A DNA stretch of 64,000 nucleotides from Epilithonimonas xixisoli (GCF_004365655.1 NZ_SOEO01000001.1:1240001-1304000), one strand, 5' to 3'. Shown: positions 1 through 9,489, numbered from the stretch's first letter. Notes: a model not told the origin generated them from the letters alone. A program made the numbers and translations.

Positions 1-1317
1 TGGTAATTCTTTAGAAGTTAGCCAATTCGTTTCTGGAATCAAAGCTTTTTCTTTGTAGGAATTGGTTTTTAATTCCTGTTGCATTGCATAATTTTTTGTG
101 ATTCCGGCAATACTCCAATGCACTTCTCCAGTATTTTTCTTCAAGATTTGTCTTGTCACATCTATTTCACGTGCAATTTCAGAAACAGGATTTGGAGATT
201 TAACAGCAACTGTGTTCAAACCCGGCCAAAGATGACGATCTTTTGTATTCTCGTCACTCCACCATTGCAAAAGAAGCGGAAAACTTTGTCCCGCCGAATC
301 TACTGGCCAATACAACTGAGGCGTAAAATAATCAATCCAACCTTGATTCAGCCATAGTTTTGCATCCGCATATAATTCGTCATATTGAGAAGAGCCTTTG
401 ATTCCTGCAGGAAAACCTGGTTTCCAAATCCCAAAAGGACTGATTCCGAACTTCACATCGTTTTTCTGGGCTTTGATTTCGTCATAGATTCGCTTCACGA
501 ATTTGTTCACATTTCCACGTCTCCAATCTGCTCTGGAAAGCGTTCCGCCAGATTGCTGATAAAGCGACCAAGATTTGTAATCCGGAAAATCCTTTCCACC
601 ATTATATTCTGCATAAGGATAGAAATAATCGTCAAAATGAATCCCATCCACATCATATCTGGAAACGATATCTTTTACGACTTTTGAAGCCTGTTCCTGC
701 GTTCTGTCATCAGCTGGGTCAAACCAGTACATTCCATTTCTTAGTTTGATAATATTATCTGGTGACTTTTTCACCATAGATTCTGAGGTGATTTGTCCAC
801 CATTGGAATGATGCGCTCGAAACGGATTTAGCCACGCGTGAAATTCCAGACCGCGTTTGTGAGATTCTTCTATCCAAAATTGCAAAGGGTCATATTCTGG
901 ATAAGGTGCTTGACCAATTTGTCCCGTTAAAAAATAAGACCAAGGTTCGTGTGGACTTTTATACAAAGCGTCTGCAGAAGGACGAACTTGCAAAATCACT
1001 GCATTGAAATTGAGGTCAACGAGAAGATTCAGTAATTGTATGGCTTCTTGTTTTTGCTGGTCAACGGAAAGATTATTTCTCGAAGGCCAATTGATATTAG
1101 CAACCGAAGCAATCCAAACCGCTCTGAATTCTCTTTTAACTTCGGGCAAATCGATGTTATCTAATTTGACAACAGGTTTTGGCGGAAGCTTGACTTCTGT
1201 CTTTACAACAGGTTTCTTAACATCTGATTTGGAAGCTGATTTTTTAGTTTTTGTAGCACAAGAAACCACAAAAACTGCCAATAATAATATTTGGAAAAAT
1301 GATAATCTGAAACGCAT
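1..1317 (-). CDS. GHL10-family glycoside hydrolase-like lipoprotein (C terminus outside window)
   Basis: Putative exported glycoside hydrolase of the GHL10 (DUF187/YngK-like) family; the substrate cannot be named from sequence. Translation from the ATG at 1317 gives a lipoprotein signal with lipobox VVSC and Cys20, then a Lys/Val/Ser-rich linker to about residue 45. The catalytic domain starts at REFRAVWIASVANINWP. Family blocks VILQVRPSADALY, EFHAWLNPFRA and DGIHFDDYFYPY follow in order. 439 codons lie inside the window and the frame is still open at base 1, so the C-terminal part is missing only because of the window edge. It is separated from purU by a bidirectional terminator and has no obvious operon partner here. 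Family assignment is from motif recognition; activity is inferred. Confidence 0.85.
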   Translation of the reverse strand, partial: MRFRLSFFQILLLAVFVVSCATKTKKSASKSDVKKPVVKTEVKLPPKPVVKLDNIDLPEVKREFRAVWIASVANINWPSRNNLSVDQQKQEAIQLLNLLVDLNFNAVILQVRPSADALYKSPHEPWSYFLTGQIGQAPYPEYDPLQFWIEESHKRGLEFHAWLNPFRAHHSNGGQITSESMVKKSPDNIIKLRNGMYWFDPADDRTQEQASKVVKDIVSRYDVDGIHFDDYFYPYAEYNGGKDFPDYKSWSLYQQSGGTLSRADWRRGNVNKFVKRIYDEIKAQKNDVKFGISPFGIWKPGFPAGIKGSSQYDELYADAKLWLNQGWIDYFTPQLYWPVDSAGQSFPLLLQWWSDENTKDRHLWPGLNTVAVKSPNPVSEIAREIDVTRQILKKNTGEVHWSIAGITKNYAMQQELKTNSYKEKALIPETNWLTSKELP

Positions 1318-1353
1318 AGTTTGCAAAACTAAACGATAATATCAGAAATACAA

Positions 1354-1381
1354 AAAAGCATCCGAATAATTGGATGCTTTT
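1354..1381 (-). terminator. Rho-independent terminator after purU
   Basis: Perfect 10-bp inverted repeat AAAAGCATCC / GGATGCTTTT with an 8-nt loop, 18 bases past the purU stop. The A/T runs on both sides mean it could work in either direction; leftward termination of purU is the obvious role. Confidence 0.8.
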
Positions 1382-1398
1382 ATAATTTGTTAACTTTT

Positions 1399-2232
1399 TT
1401 ATTCAAAAATAATGGTCTTGTTTCCGTCAATAAAAACTTTGTCTTCGAAAACCAATTTCAATGCATTTGCTAAAACAATTCGCTCAACATCTTTTCCCAT
1501 TTTGGCTAAATCTTTTGCAGTTTTGGAGTGACTGACTTTGATAATATCCTGATAAATAATTGGTCCTTCATCCAAATCATTCGTTACAAAATGTGCTGTT
1601 GCTCCGATGATTTTAACGCCTCTTTCAAAAGCTTTCTTATAAGGATTTGCACCAATAAAAGCTGGTAAAAATGAATGATGAATATTAATAATTTCGCCTT
1701 CAAAATCTTTTACAAAATCAGGAGAAAGGATTCTCATAAACTTCGCCAAAACAAGATAATCGTAGTTGTAATCTTGAAGAACAGTTTTAATTTTTTCTTC
1801 GTGTTCCTCTCTCGTGATATTTTCTGCAGGAATATAAATAAAAGGAATATTGAACTTTTCCGTCAATTCTCTCAGATTTTCATAATTCCCAACAACCGCA
1901 ACAATATTAAAGTTAAGGTCTTTGAATTGATTCCTAATCAACAAATCCGCTAAACAATGATGTTCTTTGGTTACCAAAACCACCACATTTTTAGATTCAT
2001 TTTGACTTAGTTCAATTGAGCAATCGCCTAATTGTTTTTTGAGTTGTTCAATCACTTTATCAGGTTCAGCAATTCCTGCAACTTCGGTTCTCATAAAGAA
2101 CAAAGCTTTTTCATTATCCACGAATTCATCATTCTTGATAATATTAAGCCCATTCTCCAGAAGGATTTCGGAGATTCTGTAGACCAGCCCCTTTTCGTCT
2201 TTGCAAGTGATTTTTATGGTAAATTGTTTCAT
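1399..2232 (-). CDS. purU: Formyltetrahydrofolate deformylase PurU
   Basis: Hydrolyses 10-formyl-tetrahydrofolate to formate and tetrahydrofolate, balancing one-carbon pools and supplying formate for purine synthesis; cytosolic. At 277 aa it has the usual length. Residues 1-80 are an ACT regulatory domain (start FTIKITCKDEKGL). From about 83 a formyltransferase-type catalytic domain follows with NIHHSFLPAF (Asn183, His185) and ATAHFVTNDLDEGPI (Asp221). These match the Asn/His/Asp catalytic trio of the GART family. The gene stands between two terminators and is probably monocistronic. The ACT domain is known in relatives to sense methionine/glycine; nothing in the sequence tests that here. Confidence 0.95.
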   Translation of the reverse strand: MKQFTIKITCKDEKGLVYRISEILLENGLNIIKNDEFVDNEKALFFMRTEVAGIAEPDKVIEQLKKQLGDCSIELSQNESKNVVVLVTKEHHCLADLLIRNQFKDLNFNIVAVVGNYENLRELTEKFNIPFIYIPAENITREEHEEKIKTVLQDYNYDYLVLAKFMRILSPDFVKDFEGEIINIHHSFLPAFIGANPYKKAFERGVKIIGATAHFVTNDLDEGPIIYQDIIKVSHSKTAKDLAKMGKDVERIVLANALKLVFEDKVFIDGNKTIIFE

Positions 2233-2255
2233 CCTGGTTTTTGTTTTAAATTCAA

Positions 2256-2283
2256 AAAAGCCTTCAAAAATATGAAGGCTTTT
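2256..2283 (-). terminator. Terminator between typA and purU
   Basis: Inverted repeat AAAAGCCTTC / GAAGGCTTTT around an 8-nt loop, 19 bases past the typA stop and just upstream of the purU start. It reads leftward as a stem followed by a T run. Confidence 0.8.
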
Positions 2284-2301
2284 AATTTATAAAGTATTAG
2301 A

Positions 2302-4116
2302 TTAAGACTTAGCGCCTCTTTCAATACGTTTTCTATCGTTTTCAGAAAGGATTTTCTTTCTCATACGGATGAAGTTAGGCGTTACCTCGATTGCTTCATC
2401 AGCCTGGATATATTCCATACATTCTTCAAGAGAGAATAAGATTTTTGGAGCAACTCCAGTATCTTTATCTTTTCCAGAAGCTCTCATATTGTTCAACTGT
2501 TTTGCTTCAACGATGTTCACCACCAAGTCACCTGGTTTGTTTTGCTCACCGATAACCATTCCTTCGTAGATTTCCTCACCCGGGTCAACGTAAAACTTAC
2601 CTCTATCTTGCAATTTAGCGATAGAATATTCAGTTGCTGGACCTTGAGTTTTAGAAATCAATACACCATTACTTCTTCCAGGAATCGCACCTTTGAAAGG
2701 TTTGTATTCTGTGAAACGGTGCGCCATAATAGCTTCACCAGCAGTTGCAGTTAACATTTGAGAACGCAATCCGATTAGACCTCTAGAAGGAATCTCGAAT
2801 TCCATATGTTGCATTTCACCTTTAGTTTCCATAATGTGAAGGTCGCCTTTTCTCTGAGTTGCCAAATCGATAACTCTAGAAGCAAACTCTTCTGGAACAT
2901 CAACTACCAAAGATTCATACGGCTCCAATTTTTGTCCGCTTTCATCTTCTCTCAAGATAACTTGTGGCTGACCAATTGTCATTTCGTAACCTTCTCTTCT
3001 CATTGTTTCAATCAAAACGGATAAGTGAAGAATACCTCTACCGAAAACTAGGAAAGTGTTTGCATCGTCAGTCTGTTGAACTCTCAATGCCAAGTTTTTC
3101 TCTAATTCCTTAGTTAATCTTTCTTTTAGGTGGTTTGAAGTTACATATTTACCATCTTTACCGAAGAAAGGCGAGTTGTTGATGGAGAACGTCATATTCA
3201 ACGTTGGCTCATCAATTGCAGTTCTTGGCAATGGTTCTGGATTTTCTAAGTCTACGAAAGAATCTCCAATCTGGAAAGCATCGAAACCTACAACAGCACA
3301 GATATCTCCGGCTTTTACTTCAGTTACTTTTTTCTTTCCAAGACCTTCGAAAACGTAAAGTTCTTTTACTTTTCCTTTCACAATTTTTCCGTCAGCTTGC
3401 GCTAGACCAATCCATTGAGATTCTTTGATTTCGCCTCTGATTACTTTTCCGATTGCAATTCTTCCTAAGAAAGAAGAGAAATCTAGAGAAACGATTTGCA
3501 TTTGCAAAGTTCCTTCAGAAACTTTCGGTTCTGGAACATATTGTAAAATCCCGTCAAGTAATGGGAAAATATTGTCCGTTTGTTCCAATGAAGTGTTGAA
3601 CCAACCTTGTTTAGAAGAACCGTAGAATGTTGGGAAATCCAATTGCTCTTCAGTTGCATCCAAGTTGAAGAAAAGATCAAATACTTGATCGTGAACTTCG
3701 TCCGGACGACAGTTTGGCTTATCAACTTTATTAATTACAACCAAAGGTCTCAATCCAAGTTCCAAAGCTTTTTGAAGTACGAATCTTGTTTGTGGCATTG
3801 GTCCTTCGAACGCATCTACCAACAAGATTACACCATCAGCCATTTTCAAAACTCTTTCTACCTCTCCACCAAAATCGGCGTGACCAGGTGTATCGATTAC
3901 ATTGATTTTTACGTCTTTGTAATTAACTGAGATGTTTTTTGAAAGAATCGTAATTCCTCTTTCTCTTTCCAAATCGTTATTATCCATAATCAACTCACCA
4001 CTCTCCTGATTCTCTCTGAAGATGTTTGTTGCGTGAATAATCTTATCAACCAAAGTCGTTTTTCCGTGGTCAACGTGTGCGATAATCGCTATATTTCTAA
4101 TGTTTTGCATATCCAT
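2302..4116 (-). CDS. typA: Ribosome-binding GTPase TypA/BipA
   Basis: Translational GTPase of the EF-G-like group that binds 70S ribosomes and helps 50S assembly and growth under stress or cold. At 604 aa it has the normal length. The G domain has G1 AHVDHGKTT (residues 13-21), the G2 region ERERGITI, G3 DTPGHADF and G4 NKVD. Downstream are the domain II beta-barrel, the two EF-G-like alpha/beta domains and the TypA-specific C-terminal part (SRGLIGLRSQMLTATAGEAIM). The start MDMQNIRNIAII is 13 codons before G1, as in the family. A TACATTTG -7 box lies just upstream at 4129-4136. It is transcribed alone, closed by the hairpin at 2256-2283. Nothing unusual is seen. Confidence 0.97.
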   Translation of the reverse strand: MDMQNIRNIAIIAHVDHGKTTLVDKIIHATNIFRENQESGELIMDNNDLERERGITILSKNISVNYKDVKINVIDTPGHADFGGEVERVLKMADGVILLVDAFEGPMPQTRFVLQKALELGLRPLVVINKVDKPNCRPDEVHDQVFDLFFNLDATEEQLDFPTFYGSSKQGWFNTSLEQTDNIFPLLDGILQYVPEPKVSEGTLQMQIVSLDFSSFLGRIAIGKVIRGEIKESQWIGLAQADGKIVKGKVKELYVFEGLGKKKVTEVKAGDICAVVGFDAFQIGDSFVDLENPEPLPRTAIDEPTLNMTFSINNSPFFGKDGKYVTSNHLKERLTKELEKNLALRVQQTDDANTFLVFGRGILHLSVLIETMRREGYEMTIGQPQVILREDESGQKLEPYESLVVDVPEEFASRVIDLATQRKGDLHIMETKGEMQHMEFEIPSRGLIGLRSQMLTATAGEAIMAHRFTEYKPFKGAIPGRSNGVLISKTQGPATEYSIAKLQDRGKFYVDPGEEIYEGMVIGEQNKPGDLVVNIVEAKQLNNMRASGKDKDTGVAPKILFSLEECMEYIQADEAIEVTPNFIRMRKKILSENDRKRIERGAKS

Positions 4117-4128
4117 TTTTTACGCGTG

Positions 4129-4136
4129 CAAATGTA
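4129..4136 (-). promoter_or_regulatory. -7 box for typA
   Basis: Reads TACATTTG on the minus strand, a perfect TANNTTTG Bacteroidota -7 element 12 bases before the typA ATG. No clear TTTG -33 element is seen at the right distance, and the implied leader would be very short. Confidence 0.45.
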
Positions 4137-4235
4137 GTGAATTTTTATGGGAAGATGAACTTCAATTTAATTATTTTTAAAAATATGGCTAAATAATTAA
4201 CATCTAATTAAAGCTTTGTTAATCAATAAATTAAA

Positions 4236-5408
4236 TCACAAGCTTTTCAGAATCTCTTTTCCATTAATAGATTGCGTGAAAATCAAGTATTGATTTCCGC
4301 CATCATTGAGTTTATATTTTTTCTTGATTTCTTCTGGTTTCAAAGGATAATTTTTGGAAACAATATTGTACTTCTCCCCTTTTTTCAAATCTTTGGCGTC
4401 AATTTTTTCGATTTCTAAAACGCGTCCCGGAAAGTTTTCAATTCTATTTTCCGAAGTGTAGAAATGAGAATTTGGGTGCAGTTTCTTCAAACCAAATTTT
4501 TCTGAAATGATATTAAATGCGCCCGCTTTCAGAATCGAATTGTTTGGAATATAAAGGAAATTCAAACTTCCTGAAAATTCTGAATCAGCAATTTTTTCTT
4601 CATTAAAGTTGAAAGAAAATTCTAATTCATCAGATTCCAAATTGACACAACGAATCTCAACGTCTTTATTCTTTGTTCTTTGCTCTTTATTCTCAATAAT
4701 TAAAACTAATTCTTTCACTTCATTTCTAACAGCAATAATTTGAATTTCAGTGATGTTTTCCAATTCTGAAATCAAATATGAAATATCAATCAATGGCGAT
4801 AATTTGACAATGATTTTATCTGAAATTGAATGTAATTTTTCTTCTATTTCTAATAAATTCGGAGACAAATCCTCAAGCAGAAATTTCTTTTTATTTTGCT
4901 GATCGCGTCTTGCCGGATCGAGATAAACGATGTCGAACTTATTAAAATTATCAGTCAGACTTTCTAAAAATATCTCAAAATTTTCATTAATGAAATTGGC
5001 TTTTCGATTTAAAGTTTTCCAATTATGTTCAACGATTGAAATTAGTCCTGGATTTTGTTCTATCAATGTGACTTCATCAAAATTCTTTGATAAAAAATAA
5101 GCGTCAATCCCAAATCCACAAGTCAAATCGAGGAAAGATTTTCCTATTAGATTTTGAGCTTTATATTCTGCCGTTGATTGCGATGAAGCTTGTTCCAGAT
5201 TGAGATTCGGAGGGAAGATAACTCCTTCTTTCGTGAGGAATGGAAACTTTTTTTCGGCAGTTTTTCTGCCTTTGATTTGTTGTACGATTTCCTGCATCGT
5301 CACATTATTGAACGGAGATTTCTTCAACAATAATTTAGTTAAATCAGAATTGAGATTTTGATTGATAAGGTTTTGAATATCAGAAGAAATTAATTTTGAA
5401 AAATCCAT
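4236..5408 (-). CDS. Class I SAM-dependent methyltransferase with THUMP-like C-terminal domain
   Basis: Predicted S-adenosylmethionine-dependent methyltransferase, 390 aa, cytosolic. Motif I LDLTCGFGID (about residues 93-102) and motif IV-like YLDPARRD (162-169) form the SAM pocket and active-site region. The segment from about 290 (KAGAFNIISEKFGLKKLHPN) to the end resembles the THUMP-like domain of Bacteroidota RNA methyltransferases. This suggests an RNA substrate, but no residue here fixes which RNA. The N-terminal 80 residues are helical and Lys/Asn-rich. It stands alone between typA and the MFS gene, with about 120 bases to typA. The family is fairly certain; the substrate is unknown. 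Confidence 0.85.
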   Translation of the reverse strand: MDFSKLISSDIQNLINQNLNSDLTKLLLKKSPFNNVTMQEIVQQIKGRKTAEKKFPFLTKEGVIFPPNLNLEQASSQSTAEYKAQNLIGKSFLDLTCGFGIDAYFLSKNFDEVTLIEQNPGLISIVEHNWKTLNRKANFINENFEIFLESLTDNFNKFDIVYLDPARRDQQNKKKFLLEDLSPNLLEIEEKLHSISDKIIVKLSPLIDISYLISELENITEIQIIAVRNEVKELVLIIENKEQRTKNKDVEIRCVNLESDELEFSFNFNEEKIADSEFSGSLNFLYIPNNSILKAGAFNIISEKFGLKKLHPNSHFYTSENRIENFPGRVLEIEKIDAKDLKKGEKYNIVSKNYPLKPEEIKKKYKLNDGGNQYLIFTQSINGKEILKSL

Positions 5409-5488
5409 TGAAAATTGATCAGTAAGCTATTTTGAAATTTAGAATCATAAATTCTTATTGATGCAAAGATAATCGATTCAGAAATCAT

Positions 5489-6898
5489 TTATGAAACCGA
5501 TTTCATATTATCGCCATCCCGGAAATTGAGTCTTCGGAAAACAAAACCGGAAAGAATCGTCAAGAAGCCTACAATCAAAAATGTGTATCGGAAAGCGTTA
5601 TGAACTTGATTTTTGATAAATGTGGTGTCGCCTTCAAACAATTTCAAAACAATCAAACCAAACGCGATTCCAAATCCGACCGCAAACTGCTGATTCACAG
5701 AAACCAAAGAATTTCCACTGCTATTTTGATAAGGTCGCAAATCGGCAATCGAAATCGTGTTCATCGCTGTAAATTGAATTGAATTGAAAAATCCAAGAAT
5801 CAACAAAATCGGAACGAACCAATAAATCGAACTTTGCACACTCGGAATTGCCAAACAACAAATCAAAACTCCAATAATAAATGTATTGACCATCAAAGTT
5901 TTACGATAACCAAATCGGTCCAAAATTCCAATTACATACGATTTTCCAAACATCGCTGTCAAAGCCATTGGGGCAATAATCCAACCCGATGTCAACGCCG
6001 ATTGTCCGTACGCAATCTGAATCATCAGCGGTACCAAAAGCGGAATAGAACTGATTCCCAACCTTGTAGCGAGATTCCCCAAAATCCCAACCCGAAACGT
6101 TCTGACTTGAAAAAGATTGAGTGGAAAAATCGGATTGTTGTCCGTTTTTGCGTGTTTGTAATAGAAGTACAGCATTAGAAATCCTAAAGAAAATATCAGC
6201 AAAACAGGTGTGATATTTTGTGCGTTTCCTAACAATTCTAAAGCGCTGGAAAGCAGTAATGATGCCAAGGCGAAAATTAAAAAACCTTTCAAATCAAAGT
6301 CGATGACGGGCGATTTGTAATTGGGCATATATTTTAAACTGAGCACGATTCCCAGAATTCCAATGGGTATATTAATCAAAAAAATCCAATGCCAAGTGAG
6401 ATAATCGACCATATAGCCACCAACGACAGGCCCCATTACGGGACCAATCAATGCTGGAATGATGGCGAAATTCATTGCTTTCAGAAGTTCATTTTTGTTG
6501 AATGCTCGGATCAAAGCTAATTTTCCAACCGGCGTCATCAAACTTCCACCAACACCTTGAACAACTCTCGAAATCACAAGTTCTGTAAGGTTTTGTGATA
6601 ATGAGCAAAATAATGAACCCAAGGAAAAAACCACTAACGAAAGAATAAAAATTTTCTTAGTCCCAAATTTGTCCGCCAAAAAACCGCTGACTGGCATAAA
6701 CAAAGCCAATGTCAAAACATAACTGATAATCGCATTTTGCATATCCAAAGGCGATTCCTGCAGATCTTTCGCAATTGAAGGCAAAGATGTATTCAGAATT
6801 GTGGAATCCAGCATCTGCATAAAAATCGCAGTTCCCAAAATGAGAGGAAGAAATTTTTTGACCGATTCCGGAGTAGTAATGTCGCTCATATTTATCAA
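5489..6898 (-). CDS. MFS transporter, DHA2-type multidrug efflux pump
   Basis: Proton-coupled drug or metabolite exporter of the inner membrane, 469 aa with roughly 14 hydrophobic segments as in the DHA2 (EmrB/QacA) group. Motif A lies after TM2 as GFLADKFGTKK. The TM5 motif region appears as ALIGPVMGPVVGGYMVDY. The N-terminal MQMLDSTILNTSLPSIA is the classic TM1/loop signature of this group. No adjacent MFP (EmrA) or TolC-like gene is present, so it probably works as a single-component pump. Its ATG is just left of the terminator that closes the aguB-aguA operon, so it has its own transcript. The substrate cannot be predicted. Confidence 0.9.
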   Translation of the reverse strand: MINMSDITTPESVKKFLPLILGTAIFMQMLDSTILNTSLPSIAKDLQESPLDMQNAIISYVLTLALFMPVSGFLADKFGTKKIFILSLVVFSLGSLFCSLSQNLTELVISRVVQGVGGSLMTPVGKLALIRAFNKNELLKAMNFAIIPALIGPVMGPVVGGYMVDYLTWHWIFLINIPIGILGIVLSLKYMPNYKSPVIDFDLKGFLIFALASLLLSSALELLGNAQNITPVLLIFSLGFLMLYFYYKHAKTDNNPIFPLNLFQVRTFRVGILGNLATRLGISSIPLLVPLMIQIAYGQSALTSGWIIAPMALTAMFGKSYVIGILDRFGYRKTLMVNTFIIGVLICCLAIPSVQSSIYWFVPILLILGFFNSIQFTAMNTISIADLRPYQNSSGNSLVSVNQQFAVGFGIAFGLIVLKLFEGDTTFIKNQVHNAFRYTFLIVGFLTILSGFVFRRLNFRDGDNMKSVS

Positions 6899-6900
6899 AT

Positions 6901-6923
6901 AAAAAAGTCCGCGTAATGCGGAC
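6901..6923 (-). terminator. Terminator of the aguB-aguA operon
   Basis: Six-base-pair GC-rich stem GTCCGC / GCGGAC with a 5-nt loop, flanked on the left by six A (a U run in the leftward transcript). It begins 6 bases after the aguA stop. Confidence 0.8.
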
Positions 6924-6929
6924 CTAAAT

Positions 6930-7988
6930 CTATACCAAAGGCTCTTGTTGACTCAAACAATGGAAACTTCCCAAGCCCCAGATGATGTCGGTGGAATCTA
7001 TGCCAACCACTTCTCTTTCCGGAAAACATTTTTGGATAATGTCCAATGCAAGCTGATCTTTCTCACAATTGTAAGTCGGAACAATCACCGATTTGTTTGC
7101 GATGTAGAAATTGGCGTAAGACGCTGGCAATCTTTGTCCATCACAATAAACTGGATCTGGCATTGGCAATTCGATAATGTTAAGTGGACGTCCGTCCAAC
7201 AATTTCATTTCTTTTAACTGACGAAGGTTGGTTTGAAGGATTTCGTAGTTATCGTCTTCTTTATTATCTTCAATGACTGTCAAAACAGTGTCTTCATTCA
7301 CGAAACGAATCGTGTCGTCTACGTGTCCGTCTGTATCGTCACCGATAATGCCGTCATCAACCCAAAGCACTTGCTTTTGTCCGTAATATTTTTTCAAATA
7401 ATCCTCAACTTCTTCCTTCGACAAATGTGGATTTCTATTTTCATTAAGCAAACAAGACTTCGATGTTAAAACCGTTCCAGCACCATTGAATTCAACTGAA
7501 CCACCTTCCATAATAATTCCTGGATAAAGAACCGGAAGACCTTTTTCTTCAGCGATTTTGGTCGGAATCACATCATCAAATTCAAACGGTGGATATTTTC
7601 CACCCCACGCGTTGAAACCCCAATCAACAATGATTTTCTGGGGTTCTTCTCCTTTTTTATTAATTAAAAATGCTGGACCGTGATCTCTGCACCACGCATC
7701 ATTGGTTTCGTGGAAATAGAATTCGACTTTCGAAATATCTGCACCGGCTTTGTAAATATGTTCCATTGCGAAAGCCTGCATTTCCTGATCTTTCACATTG
7801 ATGCAAACAAATTCGCCTTTCGTAAGTTCAGCAATGAATTTGGCGTAAGCCGGATAAATCAAGTCGATTCTTTCCGGCCAAGATTCTTCTTTGTGAGGCC
7901 AGGAAAGCCAAGTTGCTTCGTGTTCTTCCCATTCTGCGGGGAAAACGTATCCATTTTCTAACGGATTAAAATCTTTATCTATTGTCAT
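6930..7988 (-). CDS. aguA: Agmatine deiminase
   Basis: Converts agmatine to N-carbamoylputrescine plus ammonia, the second last step of the arginine-decarboxylase route to putrescine; cytosolic. At 352 aa it has the usual length. Guanidino-modifying-enzyme signatures include EWEEHEATWLSWPH near the N terminus, YFHETNDAWCRDHGPAF and the C-terminal GSFHCLSQQEP block. Cys344, eight residues from the end, is the expected nucleophile. The start codon overlaps the aguB stop by one base, so the two are translationally coupled. Peptidyl-arginine deiminases are the closest alternative family. Pairing with aguB makes agmatine the likely substrate. Confidence 0.93.
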   Translation of the reverse strand: MTIDKDFNPLENGYVFPAEWEEHEATWLSWPHKEESWPERIDLIYPAYAKFIAELTKGEFVCINVKDQEMQAFAMEHIYKAGADISKVEFYFHETNDAWCRDHGPAFLINKKGEEPQKIIVDWGFNAWGGKYPPFEFDDVIPTKIAEEKGLPVLYPGIIMEGGSVEFNGAGTVLTSKSCLLNENRNPHLSKEEVEDYLKKYYGQKQVLWVDDGIIGDDTDGHVDDTIRFVNEDTVLTVIEDNKEDDNYEILQTNLRQLKEMKLLDGRPLNIIELPMPDPVYCDGQRLPASYANFYIANKSVIVPTYNCEKDQLALDIIQKCFPEREVVGIDSTDIIWGLGSFHCLSQQEPLV

Positions 7989-8863
7989 TAATCCTCGTCA
8001 ATAAAGCGTTTCGTAATTGGCGAATAAGTTTCAATTCTTCTGTCTCTCAAGAATGGCCAGTGCTTTCTCATATAATCTGTTTGCGCCAAATCAACTTCTG
8101 TTACAACGACTTCTTCTTTATCGTGAGAAGCGAGATACAATAATTTCCCTTGAGCGTTTGTCACAAAACTTCCGCCCCAAAATTTCATTGCGCCATCTTG
8201 CTCGAAGCCTACTCTATTCACAGAAACTACGGGAACGCCATTTGCAACCGAATGAGAACGTTGAATCGTCTGCCAAGCATTATATTGATCTTGATTGGTT
8301 TCCTCATCTTGAGTGGTGTCCCAACCAATTGCTGTTGGATAAAACATAATGTCTGCACCCATCAAAGCAGTGATTCTTGACGCTTCCGGATACCATTGAT
8401 CCCAACAAATCAAGACTCCAACTTTTCCGAACTTTGTAGGGAAAACTTTATAACCTAAATCGCCTGGCGTAAAATAGAATTTCTCATAAAAAGCAGGATC
8501 ATCAGGAATGTGCATTTTACGGTATTTTCCAAGGTAAGTTCCATCAGCGTCAATAACTGCAGTTGTATTATGATAAAGTCCCTGCGCTCTTTTCTCGAAT
8601 AACGATGCAATAATGACAACGCCTAATTCTTTCGCAACTGGAGACAACGCATCTGTTGAAGGTCCCGGGATCGCTTCTGCCAAATCGAAGTTATCATAAT
8701 CTTCTACATCGCAGAAATATAAGGATGTGAAAAGCTCCTGCAAACAAACAATTTGTGCACCTTTCGCAGCGGCTTCTCTTATTTTTTCAATGGCTTTGTT
8801 CAGGTTTTCCTGCTTGTCTGCCACGCAAGACATCTGAACTGTACCTATTTTAACTTTCGACAT
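7988..8863 (-). CDS. aguB: N-carbamoylputrescine amidase
   Basis: Nitrilase-superfamily amidohydrolase that releases putrescine, CO2 and ammonia from N-carbamoylputrescine, acting directly after AguA. At 291 aa it has the family length. The catalytic triad is visible: Glu43 in CLQELFTS, Lys116 in YRKMHIPDD and Cys153 in VLICWDQWYPE. The block GADIMFYPTAIGWD is typical of the AguB branch rather than of beta-ureidopropionases. It is the promoter-proximal gene of the aguB-aguA pair, with a TATTTTTG -7 box just upstream at 8881-8888. Together the two genes supply putrescine from agmatine; the arginine decarboxylase is not in this window. Confidence 0.95.
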   Translation of the reverse strand: MSKVKIGTVQMSCVADKQENLNKAIEKIREAAAKGAQIVCLQELFTSLYFCDVEDYDNFDLAEAIPGPSTDALSPVAKELGVVIIASLFEKRAQGLYHNTTAVIDADGTYLGKYRKMHIPDDPAFYEKFYFTPGDLGYKVFPTKFGKVGVLICWDQWYPEASRITALMGADIMFYPTAIGWDTTQDEETNQDQYNAWQTIQRSHSVANGVPVVSVNRVGFEQDGAMKFWGGSFVTNAQGKLLYLASHDKEEVVVTEVDLAQTDYMRKHWPFLRDRRIETYSPITKRFIDED

Positions 8864-8880
8864 TTTCTAAAAATTTTTTA

Positions 8881-8888
8881 CAAAAATA
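8881..8888 (-). promoter_or_regulatory. -7 box for aguBA
   Basis: TATTTTTG on the minus strand fits TANNTTTG, 17 bases before the aguB ATG. No convincing -33 TTTG was found. Confidence 0.4.
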
Positions 8889-9004
8889 CTAAGAATCTAG
8901 GGAATCAAAAATCCAACCAAAAGATTTAAGCTCATATTTCGAAAAATTAATTTTATAATCCATAATATCTATAGTCTCAAATCGTAAATTTTCTACGGAT
9001 TTAT

Positions 9005-9012
9005 TACCTTTG
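9005..9012 (+). promoter_or_regulatory. -7 box for the acyl-CoA thioesterase gene
   Basis: TACCTTTG fits TANNTTTG and lies 25 bases before the ATG at 9038. Confidence 0.5.
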
Positions 9013-9037
9013 CAACAAATTAAAATGCCATAGAATT

Positions 9038-9454
9038 ATGATGAATTACCACACTAGAAAATGGATAAAACCAGAAGATCTCAATCCCAACCATTCACTT
9101 TTCGGAGGAAGACTTTTGGAATGGATTGATGAGGAAGCGGCACTTTATGCTATTATTCAGTTAGAAAACACCAGAACGGTAACCAAATATATCTCTGAAA
9201 TCAACTTCGTAAGTTCGGCAAAACAAGGCGACATCATTGAAATCGGAATCGAAGCAGTTGAATTTGGTAGATCTTCTCTTACACTTCGTTGTGAAGTTCG
9301 AAATAAAATGACCCATCAAAAAATTATCACGATTGATAAATTGGTTTTCGTTGCGCTGGGCGAAGATGGATTGCCAAAACCCCACGGAAAAACAAAAATC
9401 GAATATGTTGAGGATCGACTTTATGTGAAAAATACGTCTTCTGAAAATATATAA
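9038..9454 (+). CDS. Hotdog-fold acyl-CoA thioesterase
   Basis: Probably hydrolyses acyl-CoA to free acid and CoA in the cytosol. 138 aa, a single hotdog domain of the YciA/BACH type. The blocks HSLFGGRLLEWIDEEAA (helix with the catalytic acidic residue), TKYISEINFVSSAKQGD and FVALGEDGLPKPH are diagnostic. Single-domain members act as hexamers. The first two codons are both ATG, so the true start could be 9038 or 9041. The gene is monocistronic, divergent from aguBA, with its own -7 box. Chain-length preference cannot be read from the sequence. Confidence 0.88.
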   Translation: MMNYHTRKWIKPEDLNPNHSLFGGRLLEWIDEEAALYAIIQLENTRTVTKYISEINFVSSAKQGDIIEIGIEAVEFGRSSLTLRCEVRNKMTHQKIITIDKLVFVALGEDGLPKPHGKTKIEYVEDRLYVKNTSSENI

Positions 9455-9489
9455 ATTCCTTAATCTAATTAACTATCAATAAGATTTAT